Positions 46,288 to 58,180 of a stretch of 64,000 nucleotides of DNA are shown here, in pieces. Position 1 is the stretch's first letter. Every line of letters starts with the position of its first letter. This DNA is from Melastoma dodecandrum (taxonomy: Eukaryota; Streptophyta; Magnoliopsida; Myrtales; Melastomataceae), in contig JARUPY010000495.1 of NCBI GenBank assembly GCA_029817715.1, positions 496,001 through 560,000 on the forward strand, written 5' to 3'. The notes under the pieces were generated by a model, which saw only the letters and a list, made by a program, of their open reading frames with translations, searched no databases and had not been told where the DNA came from. A program made the translations under genes and the position numbers.

Positions 46288-46799
46288 ACACTATAACCAA
46301 TGATAATGAAATTGTAAAACACCGTGTAAATGATGCTCTGATATTCATCACATGAAGAGTGAAGTAATTATGGTTTTCAGGATATTACTCATAATATCCC
46401 TGGGGGTGCCAAAAATGCAGTTTGGCTGCATACATGACAGAGGAGGAGGAATCTCCAGGTGATAGATATCTCAATTCTTTTTTCGAAATCATGTCTTCTG
46501 TTTTGTCTCCAGGGTTGTTCATAGTTATTGTTTCTGGGATGCATCATAACGGATATCACTATGCAAGTTGCCGCAATGGTGGTGAAGGAAGCTATCGAGG
46601 AGGATCTAGCTGAAGGGTACTGCCACGTGGATGGTTGGGACCTCCAGAAACTTATCCAGGCACGAATCCTAAATCTCATTTCACTTGGAAGTTGTTCGGC
46701 TTTTTTTTACCATCTGTATCTTCTAAATCTGAGGAGGCCAAGCCCATTACTGTCGTGTGAGCAGGGAGATTGTCATGTTTCGTGTCCGACAGGAACTTA

Positions 46800-47076
46800 A
46801 AAAATTTGTTAAATAATATATTAATATTTATAATTTAAAATTATAAATATTATTTAATTAAGGCGTACTCGGCGATTTATCGCTGACCCCAAATGGTGAT
46901 TATTTTTTTAGTGTGTCGCAGTAACAAGATGGAATAGAGGACACGTGGTGCAGAATTACAAAACGAGACGGTAGAGAATCCTACGGTAGGAATTCATTTT
47001 TGTCGTTTCCGCTGTCGGACGGTCAACTACGGTTGACTCTGTTAATTAAGATTAGAAAATTTTGTAAGTCGTTTCA
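46800..47076 (-). mobile_element. LTR fragment abutting the lectin kinase fragment
   Basis: On the minus strand it starts TGAAACGACTTACAAAATTT at 47076, the same LTR type as 12554. Shared words include GTTGACCG, CAGCGGAA, CACCACGTG and ATAAATCGCCGAGTACGCC. It fades into AT-rich DNA at about 46800. Its TG end touches lectin-kinase coding sequence directly. Confidence 0.75.
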
Positions 47077-47301
47077 ATATTGGTCTTGGCTCGTCATTTC
47101 CGCAGCCCCAATGTCCGGGTGTGCATCGCCTCCACACAAAACAACGGTTGATGCCGCGTCGAATCGAGATATGTTGAAAAAGAAGGGATTACCCCTAAAG
47201 TAAGCCGGGAAGACTACGACCAAAGGAACAACAAGAGCTCTCAACATCGTTCTTCTTTTGAGTAATCTTCTACTAACGTTGCTAGCAATCATGTGTCTCA
47301 T
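47077..47301 (-). pseudogene. L-type lectin receptor kinase, N-terminal fragment
   Basis: Encodes MLRALVVPLVVVFPAYFRG, a signal peptide-like start, then FNISRFDAAST and GGDAHPD, matching the start of the complete kinase gene at 58181-60166. The match stops at 47077, where an LTR begins; the rest of the lectin domain, the membrane span and the kinase are absent. In this copy an upstream ATG (MRHMIASNVS...) is in frame with the main start, unlike the intact paralogue. Confidence 0.9.
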
Positions 47302-47570
47302 GGGATGTATAAATAATACGAGGTAAGGAAAAAAAGCAAGAAACGAATGTTAAATTATTCGAAGGGGCATCGCGGAAATGGGCATCATGTGATGTTGTCT
47401 CGAAGAAAGCAGATTTAACGAATCCCATTGGGCTGACTCCAAGTCAATTTATATGCTATTGGAAAAAGGGCATATTGCCTTGCGGAACGCTCCAGGAAAC
47501 GCCGGCATTATTATTATTACTTTTTTCCAAAGTCAATTTTCCTTTTTGACCCCTATTTCCCGCGTCTTCT
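47302..47570. repeat. Duplicated lectin-kinase upstream region, copy A
   Basis: Matches 60210-60610: shared words are GCTAGCAATCATG, GGATGTATAAATAAT, CCCATTGGGCTGA, TCCAAGTCAATTT and TTTTTCCAAAGTC. The SINE found in copy B (60407-60566) is absent here. Confidence 0.8.
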
Positions 47571-47648
47571 GATTTCAATTTGCGATGAGAATTCCATTAA
47601 AAAACCCTTTAGTATAGCAGAAACATCAGTACATGGGACCGGTCAAAT

Positions 47649-48413
47649 GAGTTTTGTTTTCAAATATCAGTCTCTAAAATATTTTTAAATTTACAATCGA
47701 AATTTTTAAATTTCGTAATTTACGTTAAAGTCAAACTCTAAAAATTTGAGTTCGAATCATATAATGCGAATTCAAATTCTACGAGTTCGACATCTTATAA
47801 ATGGAACAATTTCATATAAAGATGAACTCATAAAATTTATATTCCTTAAATAGTATGAAGTTTTCAACACTTATTATTTTTTTTCATGTCAAATTAAATT
47901 ACTTCCTCAAGTTATATTAAAAAAATTATTTTGTTGACCAAACTCCCCCTCTCCTCCCCATTGTCACTACCCCTCCCACCATGTCCCCGCCTGCCCCCTA
48001 CCTTGTCCCAGTCTGCCCCCCAACCCTCCCCCCTGCCCTCCCCTTCCCTCCACTGCCCCTTGTCTGCCCGCTTCCCTAACACTATCCTTATAACAAAACA
48101 ACGAAGTTTGACTTCCTCAAGACACTAAGGAACTCGAAACTCTCTTCGAGTTCGACTTCACGTGGAATCATTCTATCCGCATGAAGTCGCATTCGTAGAG
48201 TTCGAGTTCACGTTATATGACTCGAACTCGAGCTTTTAGAATTCGATTTCGTCTTATATGATCTGAATTCGAGCACTTAGAGTTTGACTTCGTTTTAATC
48301 GAAATCGAACTATAAAATGTCGAGTTCGGAACTATAAACTTGAAATTTTAAAAATTTCGATCGTAAATCCGAAAATATTTTCCAGATTAACGGTATTTGA
48401 GAACAAAGCTCTC
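47649..48413. mobile_element. Foldback element, about 770 bp, with C-rich core
   Basis: The left arm (GAGTTTTGTTTTCAAATATC ... AATCGAAATTTTTAAATTTC) and the right arm read in reverse (GAGCTTTGTTCTCAAATACC ... GATCGAAATTTTTAAAATTT) are imperfect inverted repeats. Further inside, GAGTTCGA/TCGAACTC words pair across the centre. Flanks GGTCAAATG and GATCAAAGT resemble a degenerate 9-bp duplication, suggesting Mutator-like ancestry (inference). The centre (47941-48075) is a CCCCTCCC-rich low-complexity tract; its open frame is not a gene. Confidence 0.65.
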
Positions 48414-48880
48414 GATCAAAGTAGCCAGACGCTTAAATTTACTTAAGAAAATATCGAGTTCGAAATATACTTTATTAAGTAATTCAAGCTAGGGGACTCA
48501 CCAATGAAAGCCAAATACTTTACGTAGTCGAGTTCTGAATACTGGACGGGACATCAGAAAGCAAGTAGGTTTAATTATTACATATATTCTCAACTTTATC
48601 AAAGCTTTTTTCTTCATTTATTCTTCCAAATTTATCCTCTCAACGGGACTCTTAACGTCTGCTTGCGATAACATCTGCGAAGATGCCTTTAAAGATTGAT
48701 GACACGTCAAACATATTGCAAAAAGCTTTTATTAAATATAATTAAAAATATAAATAATTTACCTTCACTTCAAGTAACCCCATTTATTTTGGATACATTT
48801 GGAATAACGATAAAATATTAAGTATATTTATTCTTGAATAAAATTTAAAAAATAGAAAGCACTCAAAATACAAGAGAGAT
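48414..48880. other. Intergenic, no gene recognised
   Basis: AT-rich; nothing seen. Confidence 0.4.
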
Positions 48881-48884
48881 TGAG

Positions 48885-49345
48885 AATTAGACGAATAAAA
48901 TATGAACCAAAGATTGGGGAATCGTTCATGTCTGTTTCATTAAGCCCATATCGAAAGGGAGTAGCATGGCAAGCGGAGAATCACGGAGAGCTGCAAGAAA
49001 AAGTTGTGCATGGTTATGTCATATCATCGATAAAGGGAAAGCTGAAGCAGCCGCGGCCGCAATCAGCCTATTTTCAGTGGTGAAACCAGTTTTTGTGGCC
49101 AGTCAGGCGAAACGTGATGTATATTCGATGGACAGATTATGCAATATTTAACACATGCACAATAAGACGCTCCGTGCAGAACTATTACAGAAAGGATCAC
49201 AAGCTTCTCCTTTCAACGGCAACGCCAGAAGAAACATCAAAACTCAAATCACGCTTTATATTCAAGCTCGAACGAAAAGTAAATGAAACCCCCGCAAAGG
49301 ATAACGCGTCAACTAGTGTCCGAACACACTGCCGTGTCATTCATT
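48885..49345. repeat. Duplicated block of the kinase/malic-enzyme unit, copy A
   Basis: The part at 48965-49215 matches 60835-61070: shared words are GAGAGCTGCAAGAAA-like text, GGTTATGTCAT, ATCAGCCTA.TTTCAGTGGTGA, GATTATGCAATATTTAAC and ACTATTACAGAA. Open frames here are not kept in the paralogue, so I regard it as non-coding. Confidence 0.7.
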
Positions 49346-49791
49346 GCATGACATAGAAGTGAGATCAAATTTAACATGTAACCATAAAACTTCAATGTTT
49401 TTTTAAAAGATGGTCCTTAATCTGTCTAACCAATGCTTCCCTCCCTTTCGGACTTACATTTTACGCTCTTCCTTTGGCCCAATTTTGGCTTCCCTTTGAT
49501 CCTCAAAGGCATGTTTCCGTAATTCACCAAGGAATGAGATTATTCACAAACTTGTGACCCTGGGATGGTAAGAATTCGCCTTTCGTGTAAACAATATCAA
49601 GGCATTAACATACCTTTATAATAACCAGATTATCAGGTCTTTAACGCAATCTCTATTCAAGAACCGTTGCCCGACGAGATCTGCAAAACTAGGCTAAATC
49701 GGTGATCTGGGTCTTCATCTCCCAGACTTGTCGACGGCCGATGGAGCACCACTATTAGGGTTAGGGCAAGTGGGTGAGGGGACTTAACACC
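49346..49791. other. Spacer, no gene recognised
   Basis: Nothing recognised before the left LTR-like repeat. Confidence 0.35.
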
Positions 49792-51410
49792 TGTTAATAT
49801 ATAGTGTGACGGGCCCTTACATTACGGGCTTACGTCAGCACACGAGCCTACACCATAAGCCATCCAAACTACTTTAATAAAACCTGAGATGTGCAAAAGC
49901 CCCACCAAAATGATCACTTTAACATTAATGGGCTATCATGTATAATCTCGTATACTGTAACACTACCTGTTTTATGAAAACGTAAATCAGTAATTGATTA
50001 TAGCCCAACAGGAATTTTATAAAATAAAATAAAATAATAAAACTAAAAAATAAAATTCTAACATTCTCCCAGTTGGACTATGATAAATTACAAAGCTTTT
50101 AAAACATTTTAGTTTTGAAAAATGACTCTCAAGTTGTATACAATATGGCCATAACAAAAACACAATATACGAGACAACATCTAAAAAACAACATCGACCA
50201 TCAATGCTACTAACCATAGTCGTCGTCACACCATTTTACGGTGTTGAACAATCATGATCACAAGCACCAGCAACACTAACATCAATAGGTCAATGTGGTG
50301 GTGTAGCCGAAAATAACACCCCTGAGTATGATCTGAATGATATTATTTTCGGTCGGTCCTCATCTTTCTGTAACCTTTTGCCCATAATGAGCCACAAAGA
50401 CAATAGAGAACCGCTCAGTAATATGCCTCATAAACCTTAATGCGCTTAAACTTCATAGTGCTTTAGAAAAGACAAAATATATTGATCAACCCGTCATACT
50501 CAAGATCAAACACCAAGTCTCAAGATTTTAGTTAATAATCAAATAACTCTGTAACCCTTACATTTATCTGAAGTCGAATTGCACAATCCGTAACCTTTAT
50601 ACTTCAGAAAAATCAGAGTATTTATTTGTAACCTTAATGCTTCAAATAAGCCGGATGCAATCAACTCCCTCGTAACCTTAATGTTTCACTAAGTCAGAGA
50701 AAGCCCTCTCTGTAAACCTGGATACCTAATGAAATAGGAGCAGTCATCCGTAAGCCAGATGCAATCAAATATATCTGTCACCTTTATATTGTACCAAGGT
50801 CAGAGAATACGCTCTGTAACCCGTAGGTAATCATTCGTAAACATAAATATCTCAAGAAAACATCTATGGTGTCATACGAAACATACAAACTTAACATAAC
50901 CGTCATTCTCAAGATAGACACCTAATTTTGAAACTTTTAACAATGTGCACATAATAAATCAAATAATCAACGATCACCTATCCGATATTCCACATGTACA
51001 AAGCATGTGTCAAATACGACAATCAAATAATCATGTCTATCAAACAAGTCATAGAAAATTTTTATATGACATTATTTTCTAATTACAACATAAAGTATTT
51101 ATAGAACTTTCACCGAAAACCCTTGCACTTGTGTCAATATATGGTGTGACGGGCGCTTCCATCATGGGTCTACCCTATTAACCATCCAAACTACATTAAT
51201 AAAACTTGAGATGCGTAAAGGCCCCACTAAAATGATCATTTTAACATTAATGGGCTACTATGCATAGTCTCGTATACTGTAACACAGCATGTTTTACAAA
51301 AACGTTAATTAGTATTTATTTTAGCCCAAAGGGGATTTTATAAAACAAAATAAAATAATATTTATAAAACAAAATAAAACAGTAAAACCAAAAAAAATAA
51401 AATTCTAACG
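49792..51410 (-). mobile_element. Short-LTR non-autonomous element (TRIM/LARD-like candidate)
   Basis: Two direct repeats of about 275 bp, 49792-50063 (TGTTAATATATAGTGTGACG ... AATTCTAACA) and 51132-51410 (TGTCAATATATGGTGTGACG ... AATTCTAACG), enclose about 1.07 kb with no coding capacity. A purine-rich minus-strand CCAACTGGGAGAA beside the left repeat could be the polypurine tract, implying minus orientation. The interior has loose repeats of GTAACCTTAATGCTTCA with GTCAGAGAA words (50550-50830). No matching target duplication or standard primer site was found. Confidence 0.6.
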
Positions 51411-51890
51411 TAATGCGCATCATGCTGATGGTGTCATTAACCAAAATTGTTAATTGTGATTAAGGGGTGGGAAATTTATGGAGATTTGGGTGGAGATAAG
51501 AAATATTTTTTAGCACAACTACGGTGAAATACATTTTACAATATACAGACAAGAGAGGAACCCAATCCAAAGTCCCCCCCTCCCCAGGATTCTTGCCCAA
51601 ATTAAAGACTTTTATCCATGCCCAATTGGAGTGGAAACATTTAAACAATAATTTATAATTGTTGTCCTTTTCCTCTGTAAATGCCTTGCCATTATCCATT
51701 TCAAAACAGACAACTATAATATTGTTGGTACTAAGATGAATGAATTAGTACTTGCTATCAAGTCCTTGCAAATTTGACCAGCCGAGGCGTGATCAATAAA
51801 GTCTACTCCAAGTCCTTAAAAACACTTGTTGTAGTAGGAGGTTGGTACAAAACCTTGTAGCTTTCCTCACTACCAAGAGATGATGAGCTA
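51411..51890. other. Spacer, no gene recognised
   Basis: Nothing recognised. Confidence 0.35.
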
Positions 51891-52302
51891 ATGCTCGATA
51901 TTTGGTACAAGACTTTTGAAATCTTTGCCCAAATGTGACATTGCGTTTATTTATTTGCTTTTCCTTTAAAGGTTTCTACCGAATAATCAGCTAGAAAATA
52001 AATAAGATACATAAAGTTTATAGTGGTCCGAGAATAGCTCACATCCACTTTTCACCCAAGCCAATTGAGTTTCACTATAGAACACTTATGCTCGATATTT
52101 GGTACAAGACTTTTGAAATCTTTGTCCAAATGTAACATTGTGTTAATTTATTTTCTTTTCTTTTAAAGGTTTCTACCGAATAATCAGCTAGAAAATCGTT
52201 GGTATAGAAAATAAATAAGATACATAAAGTTTATAGTGGTCGGAGAATAGCCCACATCCACTTTTCACCCAAGCCGGTCGAGTTTCACTATAGAACACTT
52301 AT
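51891..52302. repeat. Tandem duplication, two copies of about 200 bp
   Basis: ATGCTCGATATTTGGTACAA starts at 51891 and again at 52088; both copies run to TTTCACTATAGAACACTTAT. The second copy has a 14-bp insertion near 52195. Function unknown; the text resembles internal DNA of plant LTR elements. Confidence 0.85.
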
Positions 52303-55300
52303 AATAGTTATAAGATTGTCAGTAGGTACGAAGACACTACTGTAGAAGGTAACATAGATTGCCTAGAGGCTTCTATACTAATATTACTGAAATAGGGAAC
52401 TAGGACACATTTGTAGGAGGTGATGTATATAGGCCTTCAGCTATTTCACAATTAGTAACCCGAGGGGTTGTGATTTGTTACCAATTTGGGTTGTGCACAT
52501 GAGTCATGTGACTAACTCAAGAAACTCTCTAGTAGAGGCTATGCACTGAGGATATTGGCTAACTCCATAATCCCTATTGTTGGGATTCTGTACTATGAAC
52601 AATGACTAACTCCAAAAGCCCTCTGGTTGGGTTTAACTCATAGCAGCTCCACGCAATCACATAGAGAACCCTACGTAGGCAGACATCACCCCTTCTACAA
52701 GCCCACATTAGGTACCACCCGTTCTGTAGAACACAAAAAGTGAATATCTCACCGGTTCCTCCAGACGCGTCCCTTCTCTTGCTCCCTGGCATGACACATC
52801 TACACCCCGACTTCTTTCTAAGCTAGATGCATGTCCACCTCGCCGTGGTGCAATCAAGTCCCTCGCAACCTCACTCACGCCTGGTCACAGCTTATACCCT
52901 AGACACTAGCTTTCTACATACACAAGGAAGTCGGTTACAAAGCCCACAGGCACTCCTCATGACTTCTCCACCAGGCTTGCAGCAAGCCCGACATGCCACA
53001 ATGTGACCAAGTCCTTCGCAGCCTCAGTCATGTCCATAATAACTTGCACCCGTGACACCAACCTTCTACAACCAATTGCTTCACCTCGACGAAAGCAAAA
53101 AAACTCACAGGTCTCTCGATACCAGATCACCAGTTTCTCTCTATGTATCATGCTCTTTCTAATTAACAAGAGAACCTCTATTATAGACTTACAAGAATTA
53201 TGTACACAAGGAAAATTGTTGACCAAAGGTTCTACAAGATAAAGAAATAAATTGTCAGCGAACTATATTGTTTCCTCAATATGAGAGATGTTATATATCA
53301 ATTGTGGATCAACTGTGTTCATGATCCCAAGGAGATGGTGCTTGTAGAAGGATTTGATAGTAATGCTTCATTAGACTTTCGTACATAGAAATATTATTTT
53401 CCATAACTTTCCAACCTTATGTACATATACATGGAGATGTGTACATATTCAGATGGCTCGTCCTTTGCCATGACTCTGGACATGTTTGGATGCAAGAGAA
53501 AACTTTGATTGAACATTGGATAATCCAAGTCAATCTGCATAGTGATGCATATATTAGTTTCCATATTTGAGCTTTTTTGTTACATTAAAAGAGAGTGTAT
53601 CAACTGACCATGAAAATAAATCGTAATAAAATGATTTTAAAACATTTTATTTTATGTAATATACCACATAAATATATTTAGTTAATTAGATGACTAATTA
53701 AATCATTCATCGTTTTTAATTTGGTGAGAGAATTGGCATACAGACTATCCCTATAGATAAACCTTCTGTAAAGTAGTAAAAGCTTACCTACTACATAGCA
53801 TTAGCTTAGCTTTTATATGACATCATGAAAGTCATACTAACATACGATCCTATAACAAACTAAGTTAAGGCTTAAATAGAAAGTTGACTAATAAATAGAA
53901 TAAAAAATTGATAATTCGCCTAGTAAGAATTATTATTATATTGCATTAGGCCATGATACGGGGAATTTATCGCAATAGCACAACCATGGCCAAAATCACC
54001 CACATTGGATAACTTAGAAAATTTATTAGTTAATCATGAAGTTTTATCGTAACAGTTGCCTAGTCTTTCCTTAAGAAAGAATGACGACACATGTTTATGG
54101 CAAGCAATTTGAGATATGGGCACGTTAATTAGGACACGATAAGACTTAGTTTAAAAGGGGTTTTTGATTTATCTAAATCTGTCTTTATCATAAACGGGTT
54201 GAGACATAACACGACATGACAAAATATATGTTCCGAAAAATTATATGAACGGGTTTAAAATTAGAAAATATATAAAAAAAATTTATGATATATATATTAT
54301 TTTCTCTTCTTTATAATCTCTCTTATGTGAATTTGCTTATTCGTCGTCTTTCTTCTATTCTTCCTCGTAAGAATCGTCATCATTTCTTCCTTGCACCAGG
54401 ACTTCAAAGAGATATTTAATTGTAAGTAAGCTATTTTTAATTTTTTTTTCAAAATTTTGAAATCTCTTTTAATCGTGTGATTGTTTTTTATATTTTATTT
54501 TCCTTGGTTTGTTTGAGAACTTCACGGGAAAAAGATTTAATACAAGACGCACTTCAGGGTTAGATTTTTCAGACTTTGATGAGATTAAAAAATTAGGGGA
54601 TATGGATGATAATGATGTGATGGTTGTAAAGGTAGGATTGCAAGGCGAAATATATTTTTAAGTTAATGTTTTTATTATACAAACCACAATGTGTTTTTAT
54701 TGTATTTTTAGTCTGAAATACTCCACTTGTTGGATTTATTCTATTTTATTTTGGAGCGCCACTTATTTGTGGATCACTTTTGATCAACTAGATTTTCAGA
54801 AAACCATGTATTCATTGAGTCCCTTAAAAATTGTTTGTCGATTTTCAGTGAGGATGTGATAACTCTACTAAAGTAGAGTTATTGGGCCACTCTTCTGGGC
54901 ATTAATGTGACTAGTTCGTTGAGTTTTGATTGTTTTTAGTTGCTTTTTTTTGCATATTTTTATCTTTAGGAGTTGAGTCTTTAGGTGTTTGCGTATTTTG
55001 ATTAGTTTATTAAGATTAAGTCTCTGATGTGTGATTGTTTGAACGAATGTTAAATGTGGAAAGGATGAGCCAAAGATGAGACCAAGAAGTTGGATATCAT
55101 CGACTTTTAAGAAGATTAGAGAAAAACACATCCGTCCTATAAAATTATTTTGCGTAAGGGTATTTTAGATAATCCTGGGAAATATTTTCCTAAAATTTTT
55201 AGGGGGGTCTTTTGATTTAGGAAGAAGACAATTTTAGGACATAAAGACGGCCGAAGAAAATTAGAAGGAGATTAAGGTGACAACCCTCATATCGGAAGAT

Positions 55301-56193
55301 TGAGGAGTCCCTCTTCATTTTCGTTATCCTATTTTCGATGTCGTCATCTGTGTTTCTTGCTTTGTCTACGTATCTTGATTTCATTATTATGAACTAGTTT
55401 CTCATTTTAGGACTATGACGAAATCTCGTATTCCTATATAGATAGTGAACTTTCTTTCTTAATGTGATTCAAATCGTTGTTAATTGTTTATCCAGTCTAT
55501 TCTTAATGCATGTTAATTGACTAGCCACGAATTGACATTGATTAGATAATCTAGGGAGACTTGGGAGGGTAGTCTAAGTTAGATCTCGAACTGGATGGCC
55601 TAAACAATCCATGTCTTGTAAAACATGACTAATTGTTGAATGGAACAGAACACTTTAGGTAATCGATTAGGATTGAATCATAATGGTTCACCCCAAGTTT
55701 CTTGCCTAAGAATATAGTAAGGAATTTGATACATGATGATATGTTCTCGTATGTTCGGAAGAAATACGAGGAAATATTTGAATCTAGGATTATCAATTAA
55801 ATGATTCGATAGCATTAGAAATGGGGAATAAAGGTGTGGAAGCCCAAGACACTCTCCAATAAAGTGCAACTGCTTCATCGCAAAAGATATTTTATAAGAG
55901 AAACTTTCCTAGGATAAAATTCTATCGACTATTCGCCACACGTAAAATCAACCACTAAATGGGATGTTAACGGCCCGAGTCAGACTCGGCTCTTGTAAAA
56001 AATTATCAGGCTCTACTTAATTGAGCCCGGGCTTGACCCTCGCCCCTCACTGAGTCCGGCGTGATCCATAACCTCGACTTTCATCTTCACTACTTAATTC
56101 CTTTTTTAAAAAAAATTTTAGTTATTTTTTTATTATAAAAAAATTATCAAGTCAAATCAAATGGCTCGTCGGATCAGTAAAACAGCCAAGTCA
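52303..56193. other. Long spacer, no gene recognised
   Basis: AT-rich overall, richest at 53600-54550. Scattered open frames (52574-52792, 52957-53226, 54868-55131, all minus) have no recognisable motif. A short stretch near 54540-54640 reads like coding text on the plus strand (SGLDFSDFDEIKKLGDMDD) but has no identifiable family and stops soon. It is probably old degraded repeats. Confidence 0.4.
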
Positions 56194-57691
56194 GAAGCGG
56201 CTAACGGTGCGTGCACGTAACCGTTACGTTGTTTACTAAAATCGACTTTTTTTCAGTAAACTTTACTAAAAATCGACGTTTTTTAGTAAAATTGTTAGTA
56301 AACTGTTGTAAAAAATTGTAAACAGTTACTAATTTTTTACTGTTTGAGAATTCGTAAAGTTACTAAAACTACGTTTAATAAATCGGATGACAAATTTACT
56401 AAAAATTTTAGTAACCGGTTACAAATAATATCGGTGATTTCGGCTTTTTTTTGGAAACCGTTACTAAAATTTCACTATTCAAGTTTAGTAAACGGATACT
56501 AAACTTTTTAGTAAATTTCACCTCCGATTTCCTAAACATAGTTTAGTAACTTTCCGAAAATTCAAACAGTAAAAAATTAGTAACGGGTTCCCAATTTTTT
56601 TTAGTAAAATTTCTATTTTTAATAATTTTCTCGGTTCGCCGTCGAACGATTTTAGTAATGATGCTTTACTAATTTTATAAGCGAAATTAGTAAATTACTC
56701 TGTAATTTAGTAAAATCGTTAGTAAATTACTAAAGTCGTATTTTTCTTCCTTAATCGTTCACTATTTTTTGTGCGGAATGTGCTGAAAATTTAGTAATCG
56801 ATTACTAAACTTTTTAGTAATTTACTAAACATAACAATACATTTCGAACTTAAAACCGAACCTGTTTTCAGTGTGAAATTACCATTTTTCCCCTGCGGTA
56901 AAATTACTAAATCGAAAAACGATTTAGTAAAATTACTAAAACCGAACCTGTTTCCAGTAGACAACTGGAAATTGGGAAACGATTTAGTAATTTTACCGCA
57001 CGCGTAAAATTACTAAATCGTTTCCCAAGGGTAAAATGGTAATTTCACATTGAAAACATGTTCGGTTTTAGGTTCGGAATGTACTATTATGTTTAGTAAA
57101 TTACTAAAAAGTTTAGTAATCGATTACTAAATTTTCAGTACATTCCGCTCAAAAAATAGTAAACGATTACGAAAGAAAAATATGACTTTAGTAAATTACC
57201 AATGATTTTACTAAGTTACACAGTAATTTACTAATTTCGCTTATAAAATTAGTAAAGCATTACTAAAATCGTTCGACGGCAAACCGAGAAATTGGGAACC
57301 CGTTACTAATTTTTTACTGTTTGAGTCTTCGAAAAGTTACTAAACTACGTTTAGTAAATCGGAGGTGAAATTTACTAAAAAGTTTTGTAACCGTTTACTA
57401 AACTTGAACAGTGAAATTTTTGTAACGGTTTTCAAAAAAAGCCGAAATCACCGATATTTTTAGTGACCGATTACTAAACTTTTTAGTAAATTTATCCTCC
57501 GATTTACTAAACGTAGTTTTAGTAACTTTTTGAATTCTCAAACAGTAAAAAATTAGTAACGGTTTACAATTTTTTATAACAGTTCACTGACGATTTTACT
57601 AAAAAACGTCGATTTTTAATAAAGTTTACTAAAAAAAAGTCGATTGTAGTAAACAACGTAACGTTTACGTGCACGTACCGTTAGACACTTC
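56194..57691. mobile_element. 1.5-kb near-complete palindrome (foldback element) with nested inverted repeats
   Basis: The left end GAAGCGGCTAACGGTGCG mirrors the right end CGTACCGTTAGACACTTC, and nearly the whole element is two arms of about 740 bp in inverted orientation (centre near 56945). Within the left arm, 56325-56420 is itself the reverse complement of about 56486-56587, and the right arm repeats this. The word TTTAGTAA or TTACTAAA occurs dozens of times. There is no coding frame. The ends resemble long-TIR (Mutator-like or foldback) elements, but no clear target duplication was found. Confidence 0.85.
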
Positions 57692-58180
57692 CCGGCCAGA
57701 GTCCGGCTTTGATGTAAAAATTGTCAAAATTTGACTTTTTGTCAAGCCAGGTTTGGGAAATGAAACGAGCAAGAACCGTTCCCGAATTACACGTTCTCAA
57801 AAACAACCCCCGGTGGTTGCAGAGTAATAGTGCAACATTTGAAAACAGCCAAAAGATGCGCACTGGACATAAGTTGAAGTTTCTATTATTATGTCCGTTT
57901 AAGGATCATTAAATTAGTTCGTAAGGCACCACTTGTTGTCATGCTTAATTAGTGTTAAGGTTCAATAAAAGCCTTAATCAAATGAATGCGACGAACCCTA
58001 TTATCAAAATCAGTCGATTTTGTTTATGGATCCCGAAAATTAATCAATTCCGCAGTTGTTTCGAAAAAAGGAATCATCGACTATTTTATTGAGTAATTCA
58101 TAATTCGGGGATTTACGGAAAAAAACCCAAAATCCTAAAATGAGGAGAAATTCTGAGGTACGAGTAACATCTGCCTAAGC
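57692..58180. other. Downstream region of the lectin receptor kinase
   Basis: No gene; probably contains the 3' UTR of the minus-strand kinase near its right end. Confidence 0.35.

Larger units (their letters stand above)
34068..46656 (+). pseudogene. NADP-dependent malic enzyme, C-terminal half, with two LTR insertions
   Basis: Exon pieces encode NADP-ME text (oxidative decarboxylation of malate to pyruvate): about 34068-34162 (LEGDDYISVIDEFMEAVF), 34230-34340 (QFEDFQSKWAFKLLQR, then a frameshift), 43542-43645 (GTAGVAIA..., frameshifted), 44212-44275 (KPDVLLGLSAVGLFSME), 44593-44665 (STSTRPAIFAMSNPTKN), 44750-44836 (AECTPEEAFSIVGENIIFAS), about 44975-45015 (NQGNNMYLFPG), 45132-45203 (GLGTLLSGSRIVSDGK), 46421-46458 (CLAAYMTEEE) and about 46530-46656 (VVKEAIEEDLAEGY). 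Many GT/AG sites still join in frame. The N-terminal half, the NADP-binding GAGSAG region and the last residues are missing and frameshifts are present. A full gypsy element (34625-43081) and a solo LTR (45294-46287) sit in introns. Confidence 0.88.

Noticed and set aside
47931..48128. Open frame rich in proline, leucine and serine
   Set aside because: It is a translation of the CCCCTCCC low-complexity core of a foldback element.
56194..57691. CRISPR array
   Set aside because: Repeats of the TTTAGTAA word are irregularly spaced, inverted and in plant nuclear DNA; the structure is a palindrome.
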